Source: Ligustrum vulgare
Taxonomy: Eukaryota > Streptophyta > Magnoliopsida > Lamiales > Oleaceae
Assembly (NCBI GenBank): GCA_963555705.1
Contig: OY743187.1
Location: 16,568,133-16,632,132, forward strand
Length of the DNA stretch: 64,000 nucleotides
Direction of reading: 5' to 3'
The notes under the pieces were generated by a model. It ran no database searches, was not told the DNA's origin, and saw only the letters and a list, made by a program, of their open reading frames with translations. This document shows, in pieces, positions 46,301 through 59,126 of the stretch. A program made the translations under genes and the position numbers. Numbering within the stretch: position 1 is the first letter of the stretch; every line of letters starts with the position of its first letter.

Positions 46301-49300
46301 TGCCTGCAAAATAAAATCATCTGCATAAATGAGAATTTTGAAATTTTAGCAGCAATTAGTTATGGGAAATATTTTTCTAGATCGGTTAAGTAAAGCAAAG
46401 CATTTGCCACATCCTTTGAACCCAAATCTAAAAGAAAAGAATCCAAGCTCTAATGTGGAAATTTCATCGGCTTTACCTTTGGATTAACTATCATCGGCAT
46501 CCCACCAGCAGAAGAAGAAGGAGGAACCGATTTGAATCGGTGATATTGTTAAATATATACCTCCTTTTATTCTTCTTCATCCTTTGAAATGCCAAATCAA
46601 TTGGTAATGGACGTCATGGAAGGAAGTACCTGTTGGAGTCAGTTATCAAATAAAAAAAGAAATGCAAATCACATGTAAATCTGTAAACGTAAAACATATG
46701 CGGAAGGATGGAGCCCAATCGAAAAAAACCAAAGCCACGACCTGGATCCAATAGATTGAAATAGACCAAACAATCTAAGGAAATAAAATTGAGTTAAACT
46801 TATAAACAAACAATTAAAATTTAAAAGCCTGGAAAAGTTAATCAATGTGATATAATCAAAAATGAAAAGTTAAAATGAACCCTCACCTTGGCTGCCCATT
46901 TATGTCTTCTAGATTTCATGAATCTGTAAGTGGTAGAAGTGGTATAGAAATTACATTGATTTCACAAGTGAAATTATTAATGTCAAAAAAAATCAATAAA
47001 CGTATTTAGTATAATGCAAGAAGGGAAGCATACCATCATATACTTTAATCCAGCTTCCATCTTTGGATATTTATTAGGATGGTATAATCTCCAGATATAG
47101 GATCACCATGATTGTACCTTAAAAAAAATCGTGTTAGTGGATTTTAGATTCGTATTTATCTGTTTGTCCGTAATTAGAAATCCAAAGCCTGCAATGTTAG
47201 TAAACAAATTAATTCAAGGTGTTTAGTACAGTAATTTGTCCTTTCATTTTACTTTTCTTTAACTCTGTAATTTTTTGTTCTCTTCAAGGGAAATGGAAAA
47301 GGAAAGGAAAAACGTAAACGAAAGGGTTAAAGAATTGAACTTGTCCTTGAGATCATTGATCTAAAATTTCAGATCCTCCTATGACCGTCGGCAAAGTCAT
47401 CGAAGTCAGCGGGAAGACCATTAGTCGGAAGGATCAGCAGGTAGGCGGAGGTGCTGATTGATGAACATAATGTTAATACTTTTCAATATCCAAAATAATC
47501 TAAAATAGAAATGATAAACATAATTGAGCGTGGAAACAATATGAACACACTGAAGAAATGAACACAGAAGAATTAACAGGATCCCCTCTCATAAGCCATA
47601 ATATAAGATGTGATGTAGGATAAACTTGTGTTTCCAAACGCTATTCGATATCATGAAGAGGCATATTCAATTCTTTAAACTAAAATTGCTATTACTATAT
47701 TGATACCAATAGGGCTACAATCCAGGTTTCATAAACTTCATTGATTCAACTAAAAAATAAACTACATAAAAATAAAATTATGATCTGAAATCTCAGTTAG
47801 CCATTTCTTTCTCCATTCCCAAATTCATCTCGTGCAATATACAAAAAAAAAAGGGTAAAAGAGAAATATAAATATTAAAAAACTAAAAGAAATAATCAGC
47901 ATTTTTAACTAATTGAATTTTGTCATCGCAAATTCAGTGATACTCATTAGATTTTCCAATCAACTGTCAACGGTCGAGTCAGTTGTTAGATCTCCCAGTG
48001 GCTCTTAATAAACCTTAGCCTAGGTTATGGGGATTCATGCACTTTACCTTTATTTTCAATGCAATGACACGGATCTATGTTAACATAAAACTATCATTAA
48101 TGTGTCATCTATGTGATCTCGTGAACTCTAAGATATGTTTGTATAGTTTTCATAAGTAATTCAAATGACATAATTGGATGTGAAAGTACAAAAGCATATT
48201 TCTTGATAAATGATTAGACCCTGCATGGTTCAGCATTCTTAGCACTATAATCTCGATCTATAGTAAATGGACCCATGTGAGTATTTTCAAACACGATGTG
48301 GGGCTAAAAAATATCAAAAGCAGTGTAAATGGATAATACATAATGAAATGCAAGAGGTGATATTTGTCAGATGGATGCACCATGCTTCACAGAAATTAGA
48401 GAAAATATATATGTTATAAAGCAAGATGAGAGAGCATTTGTTATAAAATATACAATGATAAACAAGAAAGGGGGAAACTCCAACTTCACAATCACAACCT
48501 CCTACAATCTGAAATTCGATAAAACTACAATTTTCCAATGAAATCAAAATTCATAATCAAATAATTAGAATAGTTTTCAAAATCCAATGAAAACAACTTT
48601 GATTTCACAAAACTCAAAGAAGAGACGCATAACAGAGCGATCTTTAAAAGAAAGTATTTTTACACAAAAGTAGGAGGATAGAAAATCAAGCATTAAAGAG
48701 CAAAACTATAACCCCAACTCCTCCAACCCTCTCACAGGGGCATGAATAATAAATATTTAAAATATATAACATAGTAGGATAGTGATGTATTGCATATTCT
48801 AACTCCAGCACGTGAACCAATAAAAATACATAGCAGAAGAGAAATAGAAAAGCCCCAATCTTGTAAATAAATTTATACATAAAAACAATTAAATGCCACT
48901 TACAACTCATCCAAGTATCAAAAAACAATAATTTTGTCAAATCATATCAAAATTACAACATCTTAGCAAGTCAAAAAGTGGAAGTCAATCATAACCAAAA
49001 AATACCCAAAACAAGTAATGCAGTACTAAGCCATGGAAACTGAAATTCAACACAAGAAACAAAATCCAGTTGAAAAGAAGAAAATAATTTCAAAAATAAT
49101 ACCAATAAATAGATAAAAAGAGGGTTTGAAGAATTCGAATTATTGGCTATGGCTTCGCTGTGTTATATCATCCCTGTGGTGTGAAGAAAAAAATGTGTAA
49201 GACTAAAAATGAACAAAATAGAAGAATATCAAAATATGAGATGCACAATAACCCCAAGAAACTTGAGAAAATGATTCACATACACAGATATACAAACTCC

Positions 49301-51369
49301 TCACATATATATAGAATTAATAAAAAAAAGTTATATAAGAGTTGGTTAAAGAAACTGGAGTTACCCCTAGAAAAGTAGATTCTCTCCCCTTTTAATCAAC
49401 CTTGTGATAGGATTAGAGCATGTAGATCAAAAGATTATGCATGGCTAGAAAATCATAGAGATGTTTCCAAGTTAAAATTGTAAAGATCCCACATAAAAAC
49501 AAACTTTTGGGTTGAGTGAAAAGTTAACACATTGCACATCATTGTCCAAACTTAAAAAGATATGTTGACAATCTAAAGGATCGCAGCATATTACCATGCA
49601 ACAACTCCATAAAATCTGTATATGAAGAACATTTTCCTCCTAAAAACTTGAGTCCTAACTCTAAGATATGGCACTAAATGAATGTCGGCTATTCACAAAA
49701 ATTAGAGCATCAAAGATATTAGAAATAGAGGATAAATTGACAAGTAGGGCTGCTGATGACAAGAAAATGTATGAATTGTATGCACTAAGATTTCTCAATT
49801 AAAAAAGAAAATGGATGGATGGATTGACTAAAAGGTCATGTGTGAAGTAACCTTAGAAAGTGAATAGAATACCGATTTGATCTGTTTTACCCTGCAACCA
49901 ACAGAGAAATGCGGCTAAAAGCAAGATAGTCATACAGTAGTTTTAGAATTGGTTCTAGAAAGTAAATACACCGCCTCAATGGAAAAGGTAAGTTTCACAT
50001 TTATTTAATCTAATCACCTTTTTTTCTTCAATCAAGAGAGAGCTAAGAAATTGTAATTAGACTAAAACCGCATTTTGCTTTTAGAATTATGAGTCCCAAA
50101 AATTATTAATCCATCTACAGTATATTATTATTTATTGTAAGTACACAATAAAGAATTTAAAGAAAGAAAGGAAAAATTCATACATAATGGAGAAGGAGAA
50201 GCATAAGAAGAAGAAGATGATGACTTTCCGGGAACCCTATTTTGATAATATCTGATAAAGCACTTGTGTGAGCTTTCTGGAAAGCATTTTTTTTTGAAAC
50301 TCCACAATCTCATAAGTGTTTATGTGGAGATATTAAACGACGTCACCGGGAAATACAGACCTCAGACATAGAATCCACTTTTTGGTCCTTATCAAAGAAT
50401 ATATTATCTGATTTTAGAGGCTAAAATAAAAGAAATGTGACATCATATTAAACATTAAAAAATTGATACCTAGAGACACTTGAAAGTCCTAAAAGGAAGT
50501 AATCAGTACATAGAAAAATGGAATGTAGAATAAGTCCTGAACCACTTATATTTTTGCTTCGAGACTAAATTTAACTCCAATTGATATGCTAACTTCTAAA
50601 TAGACACCACAAAATAGAACTAAATTAATAAATAAGACACATAAAAAATCAATATATGCCCAAATTAACAAACTAAGTATAATCCTTTTTTTGAAATTCT
50701 CAAAGTGCTCACTTGCGTCATGTCTCGTTAAAATCTGCTTCCATCAATTTCACACAGAAGACTTGGTTGAGCAGTTAAAAACTTTTGTAAACCAATCCAT
50801 CCTTAAGAACAAAGAGAAGTTTATTTACTAATAATACATATGATAACAACTTTAATTAGCAAATGATAACAAGTCTAGATAGCAAACAATGGCAAAATAA
50901 ATTATAGGCGAAGGAAGCGGTGGCAACCAGAGAAAAGATGAAAACCAAAAGAAGGAAATAGGGACGAGAGAGACAGCAGCAAGCAGAGTAATACCAACCA
51001 AGTGTAGTCGGGCCACGAGAAGGAGTTGTTGGTGGCATGGACATGACGATTGCGGTTGAAGAAGCGTCGCCTGTTGGTAAAGCTATAGGAGAGACGGCGG
51101 TAAGCAGAACTTCCGGTTAGTCGAATGATCAGACTGAAGGAGAAGTCTAGAATCGAAGAAGGGGCTATGACGAAGGTAAAGCAACGATGAAGGAAGAGAG
51201 AGAGGCGGCTACAGAGCTGAACAAATTGTACCTTAGAAGAAGAAATATTACATCAAAAATCAATTTTCTGCCTCGGCTAGCTCGGCTCAATTGGAAAAAC
51301 GGCTTGTGAACAGTAAAAATATCTGCTTGTGAACAGGAAAAAGACTACCGCTCTTTTAAGACAGTAGGG
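43347..51369 (-). other. Mostly non-coding region with scattered exon-like pieces
   Basis: AT-rich with no long ORF. Minus-strand pieces with plausible splice sites: 44013-44168 (phase-0, 52 codons, including YIRQLPQHARQCFTEKFLHT), 46477-46542 (HRFKSVPPSSSSAGGMPM, followed by GTAAAG) and 46887-46923 (FMKSRRHKWAAK between AG and GTGAGG). A GC-richer, open block near 50999-51240 on minus could hold the 5' end (MSMPPTTPSRGPTT). These suggest an intron-rich gene of about 8 kb, intact or decayed, that I cannot name. An open plus-strand piece at 47373-47440 conflicts with a single-gene view. Confidence 0.3.
44013..44168 (-). CDS. Exon-like segment, unknown gene
   Basis: 156 bases between an AG acceptor (GTTAGCAG) and a GTAATA donor, open in phase 0. 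It reads ISTPSEAELKFLNGSAK, then TYIRQLPQHARQCFTEKF, LHTYSLAIDLIEKMFGW. Composition looks coding. Not recognised. It may belong to the same gene as 42821-43030. Confidence 0.3.
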
Positions 51370-51522
51370 ATAATATCAATAAAATTAGTAATTATTGTAT
51401 AAATCACTTAAATGGTGGCTCCAATTCACTGATCAATACACTATCGTTTTGTATATTGATCAATGAATTGGAGCCACCATTTAAGTGATTTATACAATAA
51501 TTACTAATTTTATTGATATTAT
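51370..51522. repeat. Near-perfect 153-bp palindrome (foldback)
   Basis: The left arm from AATATCAATAAAATTAG and the right arm ending CTAATTTTATTGATATT are exact inverse copies for at least 57 bases. They continue with two mismatches to within a few bases of the centre (about 51446). The transcript of either strand would form a long hairpin. No coding capacity. It may be a foldback MITE or an inverted duplication. Confidence 0.9.
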
Positions 51523-51649
51523 AAATTGAAAACATGTGAAACACCATTTAAGGCCATCATGGAATTTACATTTAATTTCTGCTTTCTGGGTTTATTACCA
51601 GGTTTGATGCATAAATATATACGTAACAACATTTGTGAACCACCATTTA

Positions 51650-51825
51650 GCCTCTTTTTGGTAACACTGTATGGTTTATAAATTGATTTATTTATAATTT
51701 TGAAGTAAAAAATATTGGTTGATAATTGGACAGAAAAAATGTGTATGATTTTAAAGTGTTTTAAAAAATTGTCTGGTTTATAAACTGGTTTATAAATCAG
51801 TTTATTTTGTTTAACAAATACTTGC
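51650..51825. mobile_element. Tourist-like MITE (diverged)
   Basis: 176 bp starting GCCTCTTTTTGGTAAC and ending GTTTAACAAATACTTGC, flanked by TTA on both sides. It contains the GGTTTATAAA motifs shared with the partial copy near 17390. The inverted repeats are imperfect. Confidence 0.5.
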
Positions 51826-51859
51826 TTAAATGATTTATACAATAATTTCTAATTGTATT

Positions 51860-52531
51860 TGTTGATTCCGGGCCCAAAGAAGGGTACAGTGACCCACCAG
51901 CGAAGGCCCAATAGGACCCTGACCCACCGTTAAAGGACTAAAGTATCACCTGGGATGATTTTCGAGGTGGTACGCCAAGCAAACCTCTTTATCCGACCTG
52001 GTTAACGCACCAGCCGATGTGCTTTATATTCAGCCAGGGCGCTTTATGGCGTTGGCCAGAAGAGAGATGGAGTCAGTGATGGGACACTGCCTTTACCAAG
52101 ACGTGACAGGCGCCCATCCCCTACGAAATGTAGCAATGATTACGGTTGAAAAGCAAGGTTGTCACTTCCATGAGCTAGGGAGATGACAAGTGTAAAGTAT
52201 GCCACGTGTCGCAATTCGAGACAAGAAGTTCCACTATAAATGAAGCACAATTGTCTCCAAAGGGGGGGGGGGGGGGGGGTTAGCAATTTCTCACTCAAAA
52301 ACGATACATTTCTCTCACTCCCTTTTCTCCCTTTTACACATTTATATTTCCCATACCCAATATATATTTGCCTAAAATGAGCACTGACTTAGGCATCGGA
52401 GTGCAAACGGGAGCCACCTCGGCCCCCTTTACAAGCTGATTGTTTGTCTTAGTGCGCAGGAGATCCACGTGTTCAAGAGGGAGGAACTGAGACGTGTTGG
52501 TCCAAGGTCCAGCCAGATTTTTTGGTCAACA
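51860..52531 (+). repeat. 5' LTR (672 bp)
   Basis: TG...CA ends, TATA box CACTATAAATGAAG at 52233, and a run of about 19 G at 52262. Relative to LTR2 it has about 20 additional bases near 51960 and a longer G-run. Confidence 0.92.
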
Positions 52532-52533
52532 TT

Positions 52534-52552
52534 TTGGCGCCGTCTGTGGGAA
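52534..52552 (+). other. Primer binding site
   Basis: TTGGCGCCGTCTGTGGGAA lies two bases after the LTR, the form typical of Tat-type gypsy elements. Confidence 0.8.
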
Positions 52553-52654
52553 CCCATACTTCTAACCACGAAAACACATGGTAAAAAGCTACACATAGAA
52601 AGGTAGTCCTGAAAAAGGACGAATAACCTCTTACAATAGAGCGGATAACTGCAA

Positions 52655-53010
52655 AGAGTTTTGAAAGATAAGCTGGTTGGCCTTGAAAAAGGTAGGAGCT
52701 TTGAAAGATAAGCTGGTTGGCCTTAAAAAAGGTAGGAGCTTTGAAAGATAAGCTGGTTGGCCTTGAAAAAGGTAAGAGCTTTGAAAGATAAGCTGGTTGG
52801 CCTTGAAAAAGGTAAAAGCTTTGAAAGACAAGTCTGTTAACCTTAATTGAAATATAAGTGCAATAACCTTGAAAAAAGGTAAAGAACTTTGAAACATAAG
52901 TTTAAACACCCTTGAAAAAGGTAAAGAACTTTGAAACATAAGTTTAAACACCCTTGAAAAAGGTAAAGAACTTTGAAACATAAGTTTAACAACCTTGAAA
53001 AAGGTTTGGA
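52655..53010 (+). repeat. Leader minisatellites
   Basis: About four units of a 44-base repeat (GCTTTGAAAGATAAGCTGGT plus TGGCCTTGAAAAAGG), followed by three to four related units with GAACTTTGAAACATAAG and CACCCTTGAAAAAGG. They lie in the untranslated leader before gag. Confidence 0.85.
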
Positions 53011-53073
53011 GCAGCGAGACAAAGGTCTATCTATCCTTGAAAAGCGATCTAAGACCAGAAATTCTTCTGAAAC

Positions 53074-54790
53074 ATGAATGAAAGTGACGGTGATGTTAAC
53101 CCCCGTAGGGGAAGAAGTGGCCAACGCAGCGAGGGCGAGGTTCCTCAAGGACTTCATGAAAACGCCAATGAGGAAGTGGCACAACCTAACCCACCTCGTC
53201 GGCACCGTAATCGCCGCATGATGCGAGATATGACACGCATGGCGGCCCAAATGTTAGAAATGCAGAAGCAACAAATAGAACAGACTGCTGTGATGAATGC
53301 CTTTATGGCCAGAGGGTATGTTATGAACGAACCCGTGATGCCTCAGCAATACTCATAGCCACATTATTCACCATCCGAGGCGGCCACTGTCTCTTACTAT
53401 TATCAAGACCCGCAGGCATACGCCGAGGTGGAATCTGAGCCCTTCTACGAGCGAGACCCAGAACATGAAACATATGGGAAACAAAACCCACTCCCAGCTA
53501 GACGCAGGGAGGCTTCTCCCGCAAATTTCGACAGTGTTTTCGTCCGAATAGGAGGGTTATTCAGGGGACAACGACGGAGACAAACGAACCCAGGTCGGCA
53601 CAATGCCGCAGAGCCTAGAAATAGGTGCAAGCGACGCGCTGAAGAAGCCTTATCACAGGATCAAATGTACAGGGATCAACAAGGTATGGGGGGAGAAAGG
53701 ATGGCATCAGCACATGAGCCTAGGAATAGGCAAGAAAGAAGAGCCGAAGCAGTTCGGACTAATCCTTGTAACGAATTACAGAGCCATGAAAGGCCAAACT
53801 ACGACCGCGTTCCACCACCACAAAGGCAGGAGTACGCCCCGCCGCTATATGGCCAATACCGTGATCCGGAGTATTTCGGTCACGACGAGAACAGCTAGCT
53901 GCCGTCATACGAGTTGGATGACGAAGAGGAAGTAAGTCCCTTCACAGAGGGCCTCCGTAGATTCCGAGGTGATCCTGATGATCACCTGTTAAATTATCGC
54001 GCCAGCATGGAGATAGCCGGGGCCACCCCGACACTGAAATGTAAAGCTTTTGCTTTAACCCTTGAGGGAAGTGCCATACGATGGTATAAAAAACTCCCTC
54101 CGGCAGCATCCACAGTTGGAGGGATATGAAAACTGCTTTTAAGAATGGCTTTGTTTCTTCCAGGCCTGGTCAACTCCCACTCCAACGCCTTCAGGATCTG
54201 AGGCAAGGAAGGGACGAATCTCTGAAAAGTTACCTAGCTAGATTTACTGAAGAAATGCATATCTGCGAAAATATCACAGAAGCGGAGATGTTTTCGACCC
54301 TAAAAGGAGGGCTAGCTATGACCAGCATGTTTTGGAGGGATGTCCGGAGCAGGAAAACAAGGGATTACAATACCCTGGTAGACCTGATGAAGGAAGAGAT
54401 TGTATCGGAGGAAATTGCTAGGGCCAGAGATAATCACCCCCAAGGGAGATACAACCTTGGATATTCCAATGAAGCGACCCCAAAAAGGGAGGAAACAAGG
54501 ATAGGATCGGCGATAACCGAGGTGGCGCGCCTCGTCCATTTCCAGGGACGGGATCTAGCTTTGCAGCAGAAATCACGGAAGCTATCCCTCACTTACACTC
54601 TAATACCCCTTCTCAAAATCCCCCCACGGCTCAAGGGAGAGCGGAAAGCAGCCGAAGTGGAAAACAGCCCATGATTGGGGCTTACTGCACCTATCACAGA
54701 TATTACGGCCATGCAACGGAGGATTGCAGGGAAATTCACATGCTAGATGACCAAAAAGCGCAGGGGAGAAGGGGGGAGATTTTCCCCTAA
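53074..54790 (+). pseudogene. Tat gag, broken
   Basis: Starts MNESDGDVNPRRGRS. A TAG interrupts after MPQQYS (53356-53358), another after GHDENS (53896), and a frameshift lies near 54126. The gag core spans FRGDPDDHLLNYRASM, LEGSAIRWYKKLPP, then FKNGFVSSR, LQDLRQGRDESLKSYLARF and MFWRDVRSRKTRDYNTLV. Near 54680 GAYCTYHRYYGHATEDC forms the zinc-knuckle-like end. Gag would form the particle; this copy cannot make full-length protein without readthrough. Confidence 0.85.
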
Positions 54791-55099
54791 ACACAGGGAG
54801 AACCCAGAAAACTGGTGGTCGGAAGTTCAACCGAGCTGATAGGAGAGCTCCGTGGAAGAACCCAACTAAGGAAAGAATTGACAATCGTCAAAGAGACAGG
54901 AATAGGGGCCAGGATACCGCCTCGGCACATGTTAAAGATACACGGGAGCCACCTGTGCCTGTGGCCGACCTCCCCATTCGTGAAATCGACACGATACTGG
55001 GAGGCCCCCACCCAGGTGGGAGCACCAACAACTCCCAGAAAAGGTATATAAGGGAGGCCAAACAGCCTGCCAACGTGAATTATCATATTCATTCACATC

Positions 55100-58000
55100 C
55101 TGTTGGGATGCCTCGGACGGAATCCATCACATTCACACAAGACGATGCCATTGGGGTGCACTTCCCCCACAACGACGCATTGGTTATCAGGGTGGTGGTG
55201 GCTCGAAATGGGCTATCACGGATGATGGTGCCTCGGTAAATGTGATTTACGGGGTAACTTTTGATAAGATGGGGATCAGCACTCCTCTCATTCCAGTCCC
55301 TGATCCAATATACGGATTCACGGGGGACAGCATAACCCCCAGAGGGTCCATAACCCTTATGACTGAAGTAGGGCAAGCACCGACCCTCTCCAGAATCCCT
55401 ATGGAATTCTTGGTGGTTGACAAAATCTCCTCCTATCATGGCTCAATAGGGAGGCCTGGTCTCATTGACTTGGGGGCTGTAACGCATACCAAATACATTT
55501 GCATGAAGTTCCCCACGAAGCATGGCGTTGCAATTGTGAGGGGAAGCCAAACAGAATCATGGGCTTGTTACACAAATGCAATCCGGAAGTTTCAAGATCG
55601 AAGCTTGAACATGATCAGTGATGTAGCCATGACCGAGGCTGCTCCAGACCCTGAAAGATTGGGTGAAGGGCCGTCTGGAGATAAGGATGTCACAATGATC
55701 CTAGAAGAGGATTTAGCAGATCTAGACCCCAGGATGGCAGGTGACAATTGCCCCACCCCGGGCGAAAGGTTGGAATGCTTCGGCGTAGACCCACTTGATC
55801 CAATCAAAGAATTACAGATCGGACTGGACTCGCCAACCGAGTACAAGAGTCAATTGAAGGACTTCCTACTTCAAAACCTCGATGTATTCGCATGGAAGCA
55901 TGGTGACATGATTGGGATCGATCCTAAGGAAGCCTGCCACAGGATCCAGCTGGATCCCCGAAGCCCTGGGCACAGGCAAAAGAGAAGGCCCATGAGTTCG
56001 GACAAGTATGAGGCCTTAAAAGACGAGGTCGCAAAGCTATTGAAAAATGGTTTCATCAGAGAGTCCCGATATCCGAAGTGGGTATCAAATCCTGTTTTAG
56101 TACCAAAACACAATGGGAAATTGAGGGTGTGCATTGATTTTTCCAACTTGAACCAGGCATGTCCCAAAGACAGCTTTCCATTGCCCCGGATCGATCAACT
56201 GGTCGACTCCACAGCAGGACACGAGTTGCTAAGCTTCATGGATGCATATTCCGGGTACAATCAAATCCCCATGTTCGAACCGGATGAAGAGCATACTTCA
56301 TTTATCACAGATAGAGGACTCTATTGCTACCGAGCTATGCCATTTGGCTTGAAAAATGCGGGAGCTACCTATCAGAGGCTGGTAAACTGCATGTTCTCGA
56401 AACAATTGGGGAACACTATGGAGGTGTACGTTGATGACATGCTAGTCAAAAGCATGGTCGCTGCGGATCATATCCACCATTTGTCAGAAGCATTTGATGT
56501 TTTGAGAAGATATAAGATGAAGCTCAACCCAGCGAAGTGTGTGTTTGGAGTAGCATCTGGAAAATTTCTTGGGTTCATGGTGAATAAAAGAGGAATCGAA
56601 GCTAATCCAGAAAAAATCAATGCTTTGTTAAACATGCAATCGCCTCGAAATCCAAAGGAGGTGCAAAGCTTAACGGGAAGAATTGCAGCCTTGAATCGAT
56701 TAGTCTCCAAATCCATAGACAAATGCTTGCCATTTTTCAAAATCCTAAAAGGGGGGAAACGATTCCAGTGGACACCGGAGTGTGAGCAGGCCTTCGCCGA
56801 CTTGAAAACATCCTAGGGACGACCCCCATTGCTATCAAAGTCAAAGGCTGGCGAGCCTCTCTACTTGTTGCTTGCCATTTTTCAAAATCCTAAAAGGGGC
56901 GAAACGATTCTAGTGGACACCGGAGTGTGAGCAGGCCTTCGCCGACCTGAAAACATCCTAGGGACGACCCCCATTGCTATCAAAGTCAAAGGCTGGCGAG
57001 CCTCTCTACTTGTATTTGGCTGTGTCCAAGGAGGCTGTTAGCTCCGTGTTGGTCAGAGAAGAGGAGGGGAATCAATTTCCAGTATATTACGTGAGCAAAT
57101 CCATGCTAGATGCGGAGACACGCTACCTAGATATGGAGAAACTTGCCCTCTCACTACTCACCGCTTCTCGCAAACTTCGTCCCTACTTTCAGGCACACTC
57201 CATACACGTGCTCACCAACTTTCCCATGAGACAAGTGTTGCAAAAACCAGATGTATCTGGGAGATTACTGAAATGGGCAATAGAAATCAGCCAGTTTGAC
57301 ATACACTATGCGCCTCGGACTGCGATAAAAGGCCAAGCTTGGCTGACTTCGTAGTCGAATTCACACACCCACCGGAGGTCGAAATGGTTGATAACGCAGA
57401 TGATAGCCAGGAGTGGAAATTATTTGTTGATGGGTCCTCAGCTAAGGAGCGATCCGGTGCGGGCATATTACTAATAAGCCCAGAAGGGTTTAAACTACAT
57501 AGCGCAATCCGCTTTTAGTTCAAAGCCTCGAACAACGTTGCTGAGTACGAGGCGTTGTTAGCTGGGTTAAGACTTGCCAAAGCTTTGAAGATCAAGTCCA
57601 TAGTGGCGAACAACGATTCGCAGCTCGTTGTAAATCAATTCAATGGGCAATTTTCTGCCAAAGAACCCTCTATGATTGCTTACTTGAAGAAAGTAAGAGA
57701 TTTGGCGATACACATTGAAGAAATGGAATTGCAGCACATCCCCAGGACAAAAAATTCCAATGCTGACACTCTGTCCAAACTAGCAAGCAGCAGTGATGCG
57801 GAGCTATATAATCTGATCCCGGTTGAGCGCATGTTGACCTCCTCTATTGAGCCAGGACCAGAGATTTTGACAGTAGAGGAAGAGAGATCCTGGATGAATC
57901 CGGTGATTGCATATTTGAGGCACCAGACAGTGCCAAACGAGCCGGAGGCAACTCGGAAATTGCAAAGGTATGCTGCAAATTTCGTACTCTTGGATGATCT

Positions 58001-59126
58001 ACTCTATAAACGGAGCTTCACCTCCCCGTTGCTAAGATGTGTTGGGCCTGAGGAAGGGCGATATGTAATGAGAGAAATCCATGAAGGCATATGTGGCAAC
58101 CATGCCGGGGGACTATCGCTAGCTCGGAAAGCCCTCAAACAGGGGTATTTTTGGCCCACTATACGAAAGGACTCTCATGACTTCGTGCGCAAGTGCGATA
58201 AATGCCAAAGACACGCAACCATACTGCATCAGCCACATCACAGACTAACCGTGGTGACCAGCCCTTGGCCTTTTTCAAAATGGGGGGTTGATATTATAGG
58301 TCCTATGCCTAGGGGTGCCGGAAATAATTGCTTTGCTATAGTAGCAATTGACTACTTCACCAAGTGGGTCGAGGCTGAACCACTTATGAGGATCACCGAG
58401 GCCAACACCACCAAGTTCATCTGGAAGAATATCATATGCCGGTTTGGGATACCCCATTCGCTGGTTAGTGACAATGCTAAACAGTTTAAAAACAGAAGCA
58501 TAGACGAGTTGTACGAGGATTTGGGAATTAGAAAGCTGTTTTCATCTCCACATCACCCGCAGGCCAACGGGCAAGTGGAAGCAGTGAATAAGACCATAAA
58601 AAACACCCTGAAAAGGAAGTTGGAGTCCAAAAAGGGCGCATGGGTAGATGAGCTCCCACAAGTGCTATGGGCGCTTCGCACCACCTCTCACACCGCAACT
58701 GGTGAAACACCGTTCTCATTGGCATACGGGGCCGAGGCGGTATGTCCCGTCGAAATTGGGGTACATTCACTTCGACAAACTAATTACGACGAAGTGAGAA
58801 ACGAAGAAGCACAAAGGGCCGGTTTGGATTTCCTCATGGAGAAACGGAACGATTCTCAAGTGGTGATGGCCAAATACCAGGAAAAGATGGCTCGATACTA
58901 CAATAAAAGGGTGAAAGAGCGACGCTTTAATATTGGGGACCTAGTCCTAAAAAAGGTTCTTCCTTCAACTCAAGAACCAGGAGTAGGGACTTTGGGTCCT
59001 AACTGGGAAGGCCCTTACAGGATCACGGCCGAGGTGGTACCTGGTACCTACATAATTAAAGATTTATCCGGGGTACCTTTGTGTAACCCTTGGAACACAG
59101 ATCACCTTCGTCGCTATTTTCAATAA
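55100..59126 (+). pseudogene. Tat pol (protease, RT, RNase H x2, integrase), broken
   Basis: Protease: AITDDGASVNVIYG after a frameshift near 55230. RT (55242-56816): KLRVCIDFSNLNQACPKD, FMDAYSGYNQI and the YVDDM catalytic motif. A 145-bp tandem duplication (56725-57014) and a TAG break the frame. The connection/RNase H follows (57000-57354: EAVSSVLVREE, VYYVSKSMLDAETRY). A second, plant Tat-type RNase H has FVDGSSAKERSGAG and VAEYEALLAGLRLAK, with TAG at about 57517. Integrase (to 59126): zinc-binding H-H-C-C (REIHEGICGNHAG...CDKCQRHA) and catalytic residues in WGVDIIGPM, VSDNAKQF and GQVEAVNKT. The 57555-59126 part is open for 523 codons. Confidence 0.9.
56725..57014 (+). repeat. 145-bp tandem duplication inside pol
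   Basis: The segment starting GCTTGCCATTTTTCAAAATC occurs twice in tandem, at 56725 and 56870, almost identical. The period is not a multiple of three, so it shifts the pol frame between RT and RNase H. Confidence 0.9.

Noticed and set aside
47373..47440. Plus-strand exon-like block (MTVGKVIEVSGKTISRK)
   Set aside because: Open and bordered by AG and GT, but both strands are open here and no neighbouring plus-strand exons were found; mentioned only as a conflict.
52631..52981. Minus-strand ORF with repeated FQSSLPFSRVFKLM
   Set aside because: It is the translation of the leader minisatellite on the wrong strand.
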